A DNA stretch of 64,000 nt from Prochlorococcus sp. AG-418-C09 (GCA_003214355.1 QCLS01000003.1:124001-188000), one strand, 5' to 3'. Positions 43,341 to 53,334 are shown, counted from the first letter of the stretch. Translations and numbers: made by a program. Notes: a model not told the origin generated them from the sequence alone.

Positions 43341-45299
43341 TTAGGTTCTCCTTGGGATTACTTCCTCGAAGCTAACGCCAGTACGTGTAGCAACAAAGGT
43401 TAGTGTAATGAAGTTGATTGAACGAGAAGGTTTGATGTATATTTCAGCAACAAACTCATTTCTATCAATTACTTCAGGTGTGTTGTTAGAACTATCACAT
43501 ACAACTAAGAAATCAGTGATACCACGACGTGCTTGGATGTCACGTAGATATGGTTCAATGATGTTGTTGAAGTTGTTTCTAGTAAATTCGTCGTTTAGTT
43601 CAAACAATACTCCCTTCGCAGCATTTCCTATTGTCTTCTCTACGACGAGGAAGAGACGACGGACGTTGATGCGATCAAAAGCAGATGGTGAAGCGAGAGC
43701 AGTTTTGTCTCCGAAGAGCACGATACCTTGACCAGGAAGAGATGTGATAGGGTTAACTCTCTTCTGATATAGTGTATCTCTTTCAGATTTTTTAGGTGAG
43801 TATGCTAGTTTAATAGCATTTCTGATTCCACCTCGGTTCAATCCTGCGGGAGAGAACCATGGGTCACCGTTAGCAGTGGTGCTAGAACATAGTCCAGCTA
43901 CGTCACCGTTACATGGTACCCATCTATACTTGTCAGCGAAGCGGTCATAAAGATACTTCCAACCACTATCGAAGACAGCGTAAGACGTTGACGCAAAGTT
44001 TTCAAAGAATGAAACTATGTTTGATGTCTGAGTGGCAGAGTCTGCTACTCCGATTACATTTGTTTTATCTGGAGAGATAAACGCTACACAGTCTTTTCTG
44101 TTTCCTGCGATACTTATTAGTTTGTTTGCCTTTGCCTGAGACTCGGTTTCATTACCACCGCCACCACCCATGATGAGGTAGTCGATCTGAACTGTCTCTG
44201 GATCAGCAAAGTAATCATATCCTGATATGATTTCTGCCTGTGTTAAATCGAAATCATCAGCACCACCAGTCAATACGTATTCTTTCTCACCAAGAACGTC
44301 GAATGCTGTTGTACTGTTTCCACCAAAGTTAGAAGAGTTGGCAAGAGCGTTGCCACTTACATCCCAGATGTCCTCATTATCATGAGAACCCCAGTAGATA
44401 TACTGACTTGATGTAAGTAATACTTCTGGATAGTATACGTTAGATCCTTCAGCAGATTTACCGTCGGATGCCTTTGATAGATAAAGGAATTTTTCAAGAA
44501 CAGTGTTAGGTGTTCCTGTTACTCCACCGTCTACATCAACTACAACGATGTGCATCTCGTCAGTTGATCCACCACGATCAGCAACGTATGGTGATGTGCC
44601 TGGTCGGGGAGCCACTTGATTCCAGTTCAAGCCTGTTGTGATAGTCTGAGCATCGTACCAATCTTGTACACCAACGATAGGAATGTCAGGACTAGAACCA
44701 TCGTCAACGATGTCTGTTGTTGTCCATCCACCACCTGTTACCCAGATGATGTCAACCTTTACTCCGTCTATTGCGTGAATGTACGCAGATTTAGTACCAA
44801 CTGTATTCTCTAGTAATGATCCTGGAATAGCACCACCCGCTAGAGAGTTGTTTAGTGTTAGTTGCTGACTAGCACCCGCGTCGATTGCTACAACTTTAAT
44901 TGAGTTACCTACAGTACCTACAGACCTAGACGCATAGTCCCATGCCTGAGTTCCATCGTAGTAATTACCTTCGTAATCTTCTACGCTATTAATTGTAACT
45001 GATACTCCACCTTTATTAGCAGTCTTAAGTGACGCACCACTAGCACGTACTACATCAAGCACTCCACCGTATGAGAGGAATGAGCTTGCTGCGAACCATG
45101 TTTCATAGTTGCTGTCAGAGGGTTCACCGAATGTAGATAGTAATTCTGATTCACTGTTGATTCTAACTGGTTTGTTAACAGGTCCTTTACTAAAGGCACC
45201 CGCTATTGCTCCAACGTTAACTTCTACGGTTTCAATGTTTCCGAGGGACGCATCCCTCTCTTGAATTACCACTCCTGGTGAGAGAAGTGTGCTAGCCAT
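43341..45299 (-). CDS. 18: Contractile tail sheath protein gp18
   Basis: A 652-aa protein, near T4's 659. STLLSPGVVIQERD at the N-terminus, FSKGPVNKPVRI, and the C-terminal domain (QGIVLFGDKTA..., NVRRLFLVVEKTI, LRDIQARRGITDFLVVCDSSNNTP) are diagnostic. A ribosome site TTAGGAG and a CTAAATA 41 bases upstream precede it. Confidence 0.95.
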   Translation of the reverse strand: MASTLLSPGVVIQERDASLGNIETVEVNVGAIAGAFSKGPVNKPVRINSESELLSTFGEPSDSNYETWFAASSFLSYGGVLDVVRASGASLKTANKGGVSVTINSVEDYEGNYYDGTQAWDYASRSVGTVGNSIKVVAIDAGASQQLTLNNSLAGGAIPGSLLENTVGTKSAYIHAIDGVKVDIIWVTGGGWTTTDIVDDGSSPDIPIVGVQDWYDAQTITTGLNWNQVAPRPGTSPYVADRGGSTDEMHIVVVDVDGGVTGTPNTVLEKFLYLSKASDGKSAEGSNVYYPEVLLTSSQYIYWGSHDNEDIWDVSGNALANSSNFGGNSTTAFDVLGEKEYVLTGGADDFDLTQAEIISGYDYFADPETVQIDYLIMGGGGGNETESQAKANKLISIAGNRKDCVAFISPDKTNVIGVADSATQTSNIVSFFENFASTSYAVFDSGWKYLYDRFADKYRWVPCNGDVAGLCSSTTANGDPWFSPAGLNRGGIRNAIKLAYSPKKSERDTLYQKRVNPITSLPGQGIVLFGDKTALASPSAFDRINVRRLFLVVEKTIGNAAKGVLFELNDEFTRNNFNNIIEPYLRDIQARRGITDFLVVCDSSNNTPEVIDRNEFVAEIYIKPSRSINFITLTFVATRTGVSFEEVIPRRT

Positions 45300-45339
45300 G
45301 CTTGGTACTCCTAATGAATAATTTCAATTTGTCTAAAAA

Positions 45340-45346
45340 TATTTAG
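45340..45346 (-). promoter_or_regulatory. Late promoter-like CTAAATA
   Basis: CTAAATA on the minus strand in the 61-base gap between gp17 and gp18, 41 bases before the sheath gene. Confidence 0.5.
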
Positions 45347-45360
45347 GGAAAGTAGCTTTT

Positions 45361-47061
45361 CTACCGATACTCCCACATAAATGATCTGTCACCATACTCG
45401 TCTGTATTCCATTTACTGTCTTCCCTGTCACTTCCGTCCATCTCAAGTGACCAGACATCTCCTTTCTCATCTACTACCACCTCTTCATCATCTACACCGT
45501 TAAGAATAAATCCAAATGGTGCCATGTCTTGCTCTATCTGATTTTTCTGTTCTTCGTAGATCCTGCGACGGATGTCCTGATCTGTAAGTTCTTTAAAATA
45601 CTCTTGCTGTACTAACCACGCAAAGATAACCAGACACATTACAAGGTCATCGTTATATCCCTCGTCTGCCTCAAATGATTGCTTGTTTTGTATGAATGTA
45701 GTCAGTTCAGATACAATGTTATAGTCGTTTACAATTAGTTTATCATCTTCTATCAGTGTCTTGAGGTTTGAGCATCCCTGTGCTTTCACAGTCTTACTCA
45801 TCTTGACACCCATCTGTGTCTTACCTCCGCTAAATCCTGTACCAACTATCTGTCCAGCTCTACCACGCATAGCACACATGAGTACATTCTCATACTCCAC
45901 ATCATAATGGAGTTGTGATGCTACTGCCTCTCCTATATCATTTACTTCTATCAATACATATGCCATATTATATGCCTTTGCTACGTCAGCAATGACATTT
46001 GGTAGGAGCATAGGTCTAATCTCATGGTCTCTATACTTTGCTACGAGTTTCCATGGAGCTTGTGATATGTCTATAACGCAGAAAGCACTATAATCCTGTG
46101 CTAAACCACGGGATATATCGCACGTAATTATATAATCTCTCTCAGGTATAGGGTTTTCATATACATCTAGTGATCCATTTGTCCGCACGGGGTCATCATA
46201 AGTCAGTACTCTTAACTTACTAGCAGCTATGAGTGTATCAACAGACCCTAGGAACTCACAGTCAAACTCTTGAGTGAACTGTCTGACTGACGTGTTGGCA
46301 ATAGTAGTTTCTTTCCACGCAGCATCCCTGCCTGGTACTTTTGACCAGTGTACTTCAGTCCATATGTATCCGTTCCTACCTTTCTGTGCGTCAACCCACA
46401 ACTTGTAGAAATGATTCATTCCGTTGGGGGTAGAAATAATAATGACTTTCGTGGACTTACCAGAAGTAATAGTAGGATAAACGGAACTAAAGAATTGCTC
46501 CGCAATATGGTTAGGTATAAACGCAAACTCATCGAGGAAGATGATGTTAAACGACATACCACGAACAGCAGATGCTGAAGTAGATGCAGCGAGAATCTTT
46601 GATCCATTTTCTAACTCCATGCTACCCTTGTTCCATGCTATGATCCCCTGTTGCATCCAGAGTGGGAGTTGTTCATAGGCAAGTTGTAGTCTTCCGAGTA
46701 GATCTCTAGCAGTGGATAGCTTGTTTGCTAGGATACCAATGTTCACGTTGTCGTTGAACAGTGCATAATGTAAAAGGTAAGACACACACGTAGTGGACTT
46801 ACCAGTCTGTCTAGGAAGTTTTGCTATATTAAACCTGTTCTCGTGAAAGTTTCTAATCAATTCCTGTTGGAAGTCCCACATCTTAAATGGAACTATACCT
46901 TCATCAAGAGATATAATCTTGATGTAGTTCATAGCAAAGTATACAGGATCTGCCTTACACTTAAGGTATTCCTGTATTTGTTCTTGGGTAAACTCAATTT
47001 CAGTTCCAACCTTTTTGAGGTTGGGGTTACCAAGATAGAAGTCTTGGGCAGATGAAGGCAT
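45361..47061 (-). CDS. 17: Large terminase gp17
   Basis: A 566-aa packaging motor. Walker A region KLPRQTGKST (81-90), Walker B IIFLDEFAFI (~173-182), and the nuclease domain opening CDISRGLAQDYSAFCVID with acidic residues. T4 gp17 is 610 aa. It shares TAATG with the tail fibre gene. Confidence 0.96.
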   Translation of the reverse strand: MPSSAQDFYLGNPNLKKVGTEIEFTQEQIQEYLKCKADPVYFAMNYIKIISLDEGIVPFKMWDFQQELIRNFHENRFNIAKLPRQTGKSTTCVSYLLHYALFNDNVNIGILANKLSTARDLLGRLQLAYEQLPLWMQQGIIAWNKGSMELENGSKILAASTSASAVRGMSFNIIFLDEFAFIPNHIAEQFFSSVYPTITSGKSTKVIIISTPNGMNHFYKLWVDAQKGRNGYIWTEVHWSKVPGRDAAWKETTIANTSVRQFTQEFDCEFLGSVDTLIAASKLRVLTYDDPVRTNGSLDVYENPIPERDYIITCDISRGLAQDYSAFCVIDISQAPWKLVAKYRDHEIRPMLLPNVIADVAKAYNMAYVLIEVNDIGEAVASQLHYDVEYENVLMCAMRGRAGQIVGTGFSGGKTQMGVKMSKTVKAQGCSNLKTLIEDDKLIVNDYNIVSELTTFIQNKQSFEADEGYNDDLVMCLVIFAWLVQQEYFKELTDQDIRRRIYEEQKNQIEQDMAPFGFILNGVDDEEVVVDEKGDVWSLEMDGSDREDSKWNTDEYGDRSFMWEYR

Positions 47062-50000
47062 TAAGAAGAAGCTCTATATGTAAAGTCAAGGTATAACGCA
47101 GCAGTACCAATAGCACAGTTTCCTGCGGTAATGACACTTGATCTCTTGTAGTCAGCGTTACGTATCTGGAGTACCATCCACTGATTCTGAGATCCTGCGT
47201 GTGATACTACCATGTCTTTACTGTCGTCTAAGAATATTGCTTGTCCTGTGTTCAAGAAGTGTGTGGATGATGTATCCATTACTACTGTCTGTACTGGTGC
47301 GTCACTATGTGATAGTGCGGGTTGGAATGGAATTGGGAACTTAAGAACACCACCAATCAATGATGCGTCTTGAATGTTAACTGTAACCTTAGCATGTACA
47401 TGTACCATTCTACCTACCTTGGTGTAGTAACCAGTAGATGTAGTTGTCATACCAGCTCTGATTGTTGACGCAAACTCTGGAGTAGCATCATAGAAACCTT
47501 CTTCATAGTGGTCAAGGATTTGATATGTTTTACCAGGTAGTGATGTCTGGTTACTGAAGTCAATACCTTTGTCTTGCTGTAACTTATAGTGACCTGACTC
47601 AGTGATTCTTGCTGCTTCAGATAGTGTACCAGACTGTACAGTAAAGAACTTAAGTGCTCCGTTCTCCTGTAAGTTTCCTGTGCCAGTAACTTCAGCAAAG
47701 ATACCTGCGTAGGTAACGTTAGCATCATCATTAGCATTTCTACCTCTGAAGTCAATTCTACCTGGCTGATGTCCAACACCGATAGTACCTGATTTGTATA
47801 GTACAAGGTCAGGAGCAGTAGTAGAACTGTTAGTTGTGTTCTCAATAATTATCTGGTCAGTTGTGTCATTACCTTTGACGTGTAACTGTCCTGCGGGTTC
47901 CTCTATATTCAGACCGACTAGACCACCACGTAGTGTCATAGTCTTGACTTCTGATCCTGCGTCTATAACTGAGAAGTTGAGTAGTCCTCTCTCAGATCCT
48001 TGAGTATCAAAATGTATCTTGGATTGTATCTTACCAAACTCTACGTCAGCACCGTTACTTGTATTCCTACCATGGAACTTAACAGCACCAAGTAAGTCAT
48101 TAGTAGCAGCACTAGCACTGTCTCTCTGAATAATAAGATCAGGACCTGCGTTCTCTGAAGCATCATTTAACTCAACTGTAAGTGATGATCCTACTACCTT
48201 AGTTGTAGCAGCAGTTAATGAGATGTAACTAGAACTAAGATTTAAGTTTGTGTCACCTACCTCTAGGTTAGGTGTACCATTATTATTTGCGTCTACTTCA
48301 AATGTTACTTTGCTTCCTTCTGTATTTCTCTTTCTAAATCCAAAAGCTGCTACCTTAGAACCACCGTTGTTTCTAAAGTCAATATGTCCTAGGTCATTAC
48401 CATCAGCAACAATACTATCAGAGGTAAAGTCAATACCACTGTGTTTAAATGTGATGTTAGCAACTGTGTCTACTGTACCTACGTTGTCAGTGTTCTGTAT
48501 AAGTAGGTTTCTTGTACCACTAGCACCGATAGTTACCTCACCAAAGGTAACGTCTGAGTTAGTAGCAACTGCCTGTCCAATAGAAATCGCACCTGATGCG
48601 GAATTATAAGTTACACCTGTACTACCACTAAGGTGTTGTCTAGTCTCTAGAGGACTAGGACCTGTGTAAGTTATAACACCTGTGCTTGCGTCATAAGACA
48701 TAGATCCGTCACCACCTAAGTCAGTGACTGAAACATGTGCTCTTACTTCAGCAGCACTAGGACCTGTGTATGTGAATACACCTGTGCTATTATCGTATGC
48801 TAAACTACCATCTCCACCACTATCTGTGACAGAAACGGATGCTCTTGATCTAGTATTAGTAAAGTATAGATCGGTAGATCCCTCTACAACATCATCAGTT
48901 GTAAACTCTGTAAAGTCTACAGATAATGTGAGTGAGTCTGCTAAGTCATTGTATGACTTGGAGATACCAGTTCCACCTACAAGTAATGTTGATACTCTAT
49001 CGTCTACTCTTTCATTAGTAAAGAATAAATTTGTTGGTGAACTAGACGCTTCTGCGATATCATCTAGATCTAATGTGATGTCAGCACCACCATTAAATGA
49101 TACACCGTTTATATTTCTTGCTGTCTGTAATGTTGTTGCTGTAGTTGCGTTACCCACAACTGCTGCTGTTACTTGATTAAATTCTACATCGTCAGTTGTA
49201 CCGACTGCCTGTCCTATGGCAACTGATCCCGACGCGATTGTAACTCCCGTCCCTCCCGAAAAATGTGCTCTAACTTCTGCGGAGCTAGGACCAGTATAGG
49301 TAATAACACCTGTGCCTGAGTCGTAACCGAGGGAACCATCACCGCCAGAATCCGTGACACTAACCGCAGATCTCGCTCTAGTGTTTGTGAAGTACACATT
49401 CGTTGGGGTTCCCGACTCCTGAACATTGTCAGTAACCAAGTCGATATCTGCTCCACCATTGAACGAAACGCCCGAAATGTTTCTAGCAGTCTGTAAAGTA
49501 CTTGCAGTGTCAGCATTACCAGTAAGTGCTCCTGTTATAGATGTGATGTTAGCAGCGTCACCATATATGTTCTGCCAACGTATTAAATTGCTACCTAAGT
49601 CATATGTGCTATCAGCAGCAGGGAATACATGTTGATTAAACTCCCATGCGTCATTAGCATTTGACCAGAGCATACTGTGATCTGATGCTCCTTTCAAGAT
49701 TATACCACCACCATCTGCTGTAGCGTCAGTAGGTGAAGCAACAGTACCAAGCTCTAAGTTTTTGTCATCGACTTGAACGGTAGTAGAGTTCACCGTAGTG
49801 GTCGTCCCGTTAACTGTCAAGTCACCTGTGACTGTCAAGTCATTAGGCATCGTGACATCATTTGGGAAAGCAAACTGTATATTATTATCGTCTATACGTG
49901 AACATATAATCTGCTGTACATTACCTTTAAATGTTATGTCATCTAATACAGAGTAAGAAGATGTCAATCTAAAGATAACATCAGGAGATGTAGATGCGAT

Positions 50001-50213
50001 AGCACGTATATCATATTCTGTACCAATAGTAGATCCACCACCACCAACGTCAAAGTTTCTGACAACACCATCTGTGCCCTTCAACTTCATGGTCAGGACG
50101 TTATTAGCAGTTGCCTCTAATACTACGTCACCATTTTGTGAGGGTGATATACTTGATGGGGGTCTGAGCAGATTGTTATCCTGTTCAGGTAATCTACGAA
50201 TCGTCAGTGACAT
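47061..50213 (-). CDS. Long tail fibre-like protein with internal repeats
   Basis: A 1050-aa protein, Ser/Thr/Gly/Asp-rich, beta-structured. The unit VSVTDSGGDGSL..YD...GV.TYTGPS..E.RAH occurs three times, and TLQTARNI.GVSFNGGADI twice; FFTNERV/YFTNTR linkers recur. The C-terminal ~150 residues (from GKTYQILDHYEEG) form a different domain that may bind the receptor. The repeats resemble those of marine phage fibres. It has a CTAAATA 30 bases upstream and is joined to gp17. Confidence 0.8.
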   Translation of the reverse strand: MSLTIRRLPEQDNNLLRPPSSISPSQNGDVVLEATANNVLTMKLKGTDGVVRNFDVGGGGSTIGTEYDIRAIASTSPDVIFRLTSSYSVLDDITFKGNVQQIICSRIDDNNIQFAFPNDVTMPNDLTVTGDLTVNGTTTTVNSTTVQVDDKNLELGTVASPTDATADGGGIILKGASDHSMLWSNANDAWEFNQHVFPAADSTYDLGSNLIRWQNIYGDAANITSITGALTGNADTASTLQTARNISGVSFNGGADIDLVTDNVQESGTPTNVYFTNTRARSAVSVTDSGGDGSLGYDSGTGVITYTGPSSAEVRAHFSGGTGVTIASGSVAIGQAVGTTDDVEFNQVTAAVVGNATTATTLQTARNINGVSFNGGADITLDLDDIAEASSSPTNLFFTNERVDDRVSTLLVGGTGISKSYNDLADSLTLSVDFTEFTTDDVVEGSTDLYFTNTRSRASVSVTDSGGDGSLAYDNSTGVFTYTGPSAAEVRAHVSVTDLGGDGSMSYDASTGVITYTGPSPLETRQHLSGSTGVTYNSASGAISIGQAVATNSDVTFGEVTIGASGTRNLLIQNTDNVGTVDTVANITFKHSGIDFTSDSIVADGNDLGHIDFRNNGGSKVAAFGFRKRNTEGSKVTFEVDANNNGTPNLEVGDTNLNLSSSYISLTAATTKVVGSSLTVELNDASENAGPDLIIQRDSASAATNDLLGAVKFHGRNTSNGADVEFGKIQSKIHFDTQGSERGLLNFSVIDAGSEVKTMTLRGGLVGLNIEEPAGQLHVKGNDTTDQIIIENTTNSSTTAPDLVLYKSGTIGVGHQPGRIDFRGRNANDDANVTYAGIFAEVTGTGNLQENGALKFFTVQSGTLSEAARITESGHYKLQQDKGIDFSNQTSLPGKTYQILDHYEEGFYDATPEFASTIRAGMTTTSTGYYTKVGRMVHVHAKVTVNIQDASLIGGVLKFPIPFQPALSHSDAPVQTVVMDTSSTHFLNTGQAIFLDDSKDMVVSHAGSQNQWMVLQIRNADYKRSSVITAGNCAIGTAALYLDFTYRASS
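48648..49375 (-). repeat. Repeats inside the tail fibre gene
   Basis: Three copies of a ~35-codon unit (about 49265..49375, 48738..48845, 48648..48737; the last two adjacent) and, flanking, two copies of a ~20-codon unit. The copies differ at many third positions, so the duplication is old or under protein-level constraint. Confidence 0.65.
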
Positions 50214-50222
50214 TATAACTGT

Positions 50223-50465
50223 TTAACTACTTGTACTATGGGTATTTAGCGTATACCAATCACGTGCTTCTGCTTCGTGGTCGAAGAACATCGTGACTCC
50301 ATGATCATATGCCACCCACTTGTCAATTATATAATCCCAGTGAGGTGCTTCTGGGTAATCATTGTGGTGTGCTGTTAGATAATCTTGGTAGAACTCAGGG
50401 TTCTCTTTCATATCTTCCTCAAAGTCCAACTGGGCTGTGAGGCGATCCTCTGGTACTTCAGACAT
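50223..50465 (-). CDS. Small acidic protein
   Basis: An 80-aa protein from the ATG at 50465; the GTG at 50495 would put the start upstream of the CTAAATA at 50486..50492, so the ATG is preferred. It is rich in Asp, Glu, His, Trp and Tyr. No family recognised. It lies between the fibre gene and an oxygenase. Confidence 0.55.
   Translation of the reverse strand: MSEVPEDRLTAQLDFEEDMKENPEFYQDYLTAHHNDYPEAPHWDYIIDKWVAYDHGVTMFFDHEAEARDWYTLNTHSTSS
50243..50249 (-). promoter_or_regulatory. Late promoter-like CTAAATA
   Basis: CTAAATA on the minus strand, 30 bases before the tail fibre ATG, inside the last codons of the small acidic gene. Confidence 0.5.
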
Positions 50466-50485
50466 GGCAATAATTGGTGCTAATA

Positions 50486-50492
50486 TATTTAG
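50486..50492 (-). promoter_or_regulatory. Late promoter-like CTAAATA
   Basis: CTAAATA on the minus strand, 21 bases before the ATG of the small acidic gene at 50465, at the end of the oxygenase gene. Confidence 0.4.
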
Positions 50493-51034
50493 CACACTTT
50501 CCAGAATAAATTTCCTGATACGGTAATTCTTTCTTTATCTGTGGAATGATAAGGATACACTGCGTGATTAGTAGGAGACGGAAACATAAGCACCTGTCCG
50601 TTCCATGATCTATCCACGTTGATAAGTCTATCCTCTAGTTGGAATCCACCATCACTAGCAAAGTCTTTCCGTTCCTCCACACCGTATGGTATGTCTACAA
50701 AAATAACAAAACTTACCACACCGTGATGGCAGTGGTAAGGATTGTATTGACCAGGTTTCTGATAGTTTACCCATAGTTCGCGGAGATCCAAGTAGTTTGG
50801 ATTGAAGTCTCCTTCGTATGGGCATGTCTGAAAGAATGTGTGCCAGATATTCTGTGAAGTATGGACGAGATAATCTTCCAACCCCTCAGTAGGAACGAGA
50901 GATGACTGTTGATTCAAAGCACCAACTAATTTATTATTATAGTCCCAGTCCTCGTCTTTCCTTCTTTCTATACAAGCATCTTTTAGCTTGTTAAAAAGGG
51001 AAGGGGGGATATGTTCGTGCCAAACTTTGCTCAT
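50489..51034 (-). CDS. 2OG-Fe(II) oxygenase-like protein
   Basis: A 181-aa protein from the ATG at 51034. NPYHCHHGVVSFVIFVD (H101, H103), GQVLMFPSPTNHAV (H157) and KERITVSGNLFW (R169) match the short phage oxygenases. Unlike most others here it lies among tail genes. The start overlaps the 52-aa gene upstream. Confidence 0.82.
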   Translation of the reverse strand: MSKVWHEHIPPSLFNKLKDACIERRKDEDWDYNNKLVGALNQQSSLVPTEGLEDYLVHTSQNIWHTFFQTCPYEGDFNPNYLDLRELWVNYQKPGQYNPYHCHHGVVSFVIFVDIPYGVEERKDFASDGGFQLEDRLINVDRSWNGQVLMFPSPTNHAVYPYHSTDKERITVSGNLFWKVC

Positions 51035-51149
51035 CACAAGAATATTGTTCTAGGTAGTCCTCTAACTTACGTATAAGTTTCACACTACATTTATCTGTTG
51101 TACGACACATGTCTAGTAATTCTAGTATGTCGTTTTCTCTGAACTGCAT
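50991..51149 (-). CDS. Very small overlapping gene
   Basis: A 52-aa frame: ATG at 51149 shares its first base with the TAA of the upstream gene (TAATG), and the end overlaps the oxygenase start by 44 bases. MQFRENDILELLDMCRTTDKC, then a charged helical stretch. Without it there would be a 114-base gap in an otherwise gapless operon. No family recognised. Confidence 0.5.
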   Translation of the reverse strand: MQFRENDILELLDMCRTTDKCSVKLIRKLEDYLEQYSCDEQSLARTYPPFPF

Positions 51150-51382
51150 TAGAAATAATCAATAGCGAATAGCATAGGTAGGTCGGGTGAACGACTTGCT
51201 TCTACATATGATATTATTCTAGCACCAGGATATATTTTGCCAGCTTGTTTGGCGATATCCTGACGTTTAGGTTTCTGAAGCTTTGGGAAAAATATCTGAA
51301 CACGGTACGGTCTACCACGCCAAACCAACTCGACGTAATAGTATTTGCCATACTCATTCAGTCTCGCAGCTTCTGTAATCAT
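51149..51382 (-). CDS. Small protein, function unknown
   Basis: A 77-aa basic protein: YYYVELVWRGRPYRVQIFFP then KQAGKIYPGARIISYV. It may be a small alpha/beta fold. It is coupled on both sides by shared stop/start bases. A marine-phage conserved protein by impression; role unknown. Confidence 0.6.
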   Translation of the reverse strand: MITEAARLNEYGKYYYVELVWRGRPYRVQIFFPKLQKPKRQDIAKQAGKIYPGARIISYVEASRSPDLPMLFAIDYF

Positions 51383-51924
51383 TATGATACGACTACTTGA
51401 ACCTCTGTACAGTGGACTGTTGCTCCACTAGCAGTCTTAGGCATTATAGCATACTTCATTGAGTTACGCACTTCTGCTGTTCCTGCGAACGCTGCGAAAC
51501 CTGATCCATCTGTACCACCTATTGTAAAGGTAGTAGGTGTAGCAGCAGTTACCTCAACATGAGATAAGTTATATGCTGCTGTAGATGAACCTGTAACTGT
51601 AACGTAGTCTCCTACCTTGATCTGATTATGATTTCCACCTGATCTTTCTATTGTGAATACTACTGGGTTAGCAGCAGTAGCACCTGTGATACCCATACGT
51701 ACTGGGCTATCACCTTTGACTATAACTGATTCGCCTTTCTCTACATACAAACTTGAGTTAGTGGCATTGGCAGCTCCACCTAACTGTATGGCAGCACCGC
51801 CCTTTGCGACTTCAGCAGCGAAGCGATAGATACCTGTCTTGACAGATAGTGCTGTACTTTGTGTGTTGGCAGCACTACCGACGGTCACCGTAGGTCCATC
51901 CTGCACTACTTTTAATACTGACAT
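51382..51924 (-). CDS. Virion structural-like protein
   Basis: A 180-aa beta-rich protein, Ala/Thr/Gly/Val-dominated, with VGDYVTVTGSSTAAYNLSHVEVTAATPTTFTI as region ~103-134. The composition and the GATAAATA 24 bases upstream point to a late structural protein. No family recognised. Confidence 0.6.
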   Translation of the reverse strand: MSVLKVVQDGPTVTVGSAANTQSTALSVKTGIYRFAAEVAKGGAAIQLGGAANATNSSLYVEKGESVIVKGDSPVRMGITGATAANPVVFTIERSGGNHNQIKVGDYVTVTGSSTAAYNLSHVEVTAATPTTFTIGGTDGSGFAAFAGTAEVRNSMKYAIMPKTASGATVHCTEVQVVVS

Positions 51925-51946
51925 TTTAATAATAGTTGGTTCTTAC

Positions 51947-52342
51947 TTATTTATCCTTGGAAGCATTCTTCAACATCTTCTGTAAATCAGCAGTACTGCC
52001 TACAAATAAAGCGTTGTTAACTGTGGAAGGTCCTTTCTTTTTCTCTTCCTTTACTTCTTTGGTTGTTTTCTGAAGTGCCATAAGTTTATCAGCAACGTCA
52101 CCGACGTGTTTGATTAACTGTCCTGCTACTTCATATGCTCTGGGGTGGTCACTGCCTTGTGCTACATCTAAAGCACCATCGACTGCTTCCTGACCTTTCT
52201 CTATCAAGGAGTATAGATTTGCTCTAGCATACTCATGATCATCATTGACTTGATCATCAGTATTCTTGACAGGGGTTGCTTTTTTGGGTTTAGGTTCAGA
52301 GGTGTCAAACGCCTTTTCTAAACCACCGAAATTGTTATCCAT
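51947..52342 (-). CDS. 16: Small terminase gp16
   Basis: A 131-aa helical protein. ARANLYSLIEKGQEAVDGALDVAQGSDHPRAYEVAGQLIKHVGDVADKLMALQK is the conserved central coiled hairpin (given as region ~39-91). It recognises DNA for packaging by gp17. T4 gp16 is 164 aa. It overlaps gp15 by eight bases. Confidence 0.9.
   Translation of the reverse strand: MDNNFGGLEKAFDTSEPKPKKATPVKNTDDQVNDDHEYARANLYSLIEKGQEAVDGALDVAQGSDHPRAYEVAGQLIKHVGDVADKLMALQKTTKEVKEEKKKGPSTVNNALFVGSTADLQKMLKNASKDK
51948..51955 (-). promoter_or_regulatory. Late promoter-like GATAAATA
   Basis: GATAAATA on the minus strand, 24 bases before the 180-aa structural gene, in the last codons of gp16. Confidence 0.55.
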
Positions 52343-53333
52343 AGAAAGATGTCATCTCGTTGAATCCGAAGTCATCATCACTCTCAAGGAGTTCTGTGTC
52401 AGCGGTTGTAATAATATCTATAACTGCACCACTCGCATGAGCAGATTGAGTTGTAGCATTTTGACCACGATGTACAGTAATAGACACTCCATCAGGTTTA
52501 GTCTTGACCTTCATAACCTCGTTGTTGATCTCAATGTAGTCACCTATATTGAATACAGTTGAATCTGTGACAGGTAAGGTTGCGACTGACTTGTTGACCT
52601 GTGCTGTTAACGTTAGACCAGCTCCATCATTATCCTTATCACGGAGAGCAGTAGGTTCTACCTGATATGTCATACGACGTACTGGAGCCGCAGGGGTACC
52701 AGTATCGTAGTGAACCTTTGCCTTCTTGATTGGTTTCCCAGTCTGTGTAGGTCCGAAGATGTATGCTTTGACAGTAAATGTACAGTCAATCGTAGTCAAT
52801 TTACGTTGATCAAAGTTACCTTCGTATTCGTCAGCGTAGTTTATACTATTTAAAATTATCGGTATATCACGATACTCATTGATGTCATCTATAATCTTGA
52901 TACTGACACTATAACCAGGTTGGAAAACAGGAACTATCTGTTCTATAATTTCCAATGCTTCATCGTTTGTCTTAGATAAGATAGACAAACTAAAGTCTAG
53001 ATTATATGGTACTGGTGTATATATTTTTCTCGCACTCTTTCCATCTTTCTTATAGTCAGCCGTGATAGGACTTAACTTTCTAGAACTATCATATGATATA
53101 CCTGATAGTTCAAAAGATATTCTAGGTAGAGTGATAGCAACCTTCTTATTTAATTCTGGTTGTCCCTCTAGTCTAGCTAAAAACTTTTGCTTAGGACCGT
53201 AAGCAAGAGGTACTTTCATCTTCTGGTAAGTTGTACCACCTGTCTCTTTCCTAACTTCTATTCCGTTGAATAAAGTACCAAAAGCGATAACACACTTTCT
53301 GATTACCTTATTATATGTGTAGTCACCTAACAT
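52335..53333 (-). CDS. 15: Proximal tail sheath stabiliser gp15
   Basis: A 332-aa protein. GTLFNGIEVRKE, VPLAYGPKQKFLARLEGQP and LPRISFELSGISYDSSRKL are gp15 hallmarks. It caps the tail at the head end. An extra C-terminal ~80 residues, including SVTVHRGQNATTQSAHASGA-like sequence, make it longer than T4 gp15 (272 aa). Confidence 0.92.
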   Translation of the reverse strand: MLGDYTYNKVIRKCVIAFGTLFNGIEVRKETGGTTYQKMKVPLAYGPKQKFLARLEGQPELNKKVAITLPRISFELSGISYDSSRKLSPITADYKKDGKSARKIYTPVPYNLDFSLSILSKTNDEALEIIEQIVPVFQPGYSVSIKIIDDINEYRDIPIILNSINYADEYEGNFDQRKLTTIDCTFTVKAYIFGPTQTGKPIKKAKVHYDTGTPAAPVRRMTYQVEPTALRDKDNDGAGLTLTAQVNKSVATLPVTDSTVFNIGDYIEINNEVMKVKTKPDGVSITVHRGQNATTQSAHASGAVIDIITTADTELLESDDDFGFNEMTSFYG

Positions 53334-53334
53334 G

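Noticed and set aside
48648-49375. Spaced repeats considered as a CRISPR-like or recombination array
   Set aside because: The repeats are in frame in the tail fibre gene, diverge at third positions and have no constant spacer length.
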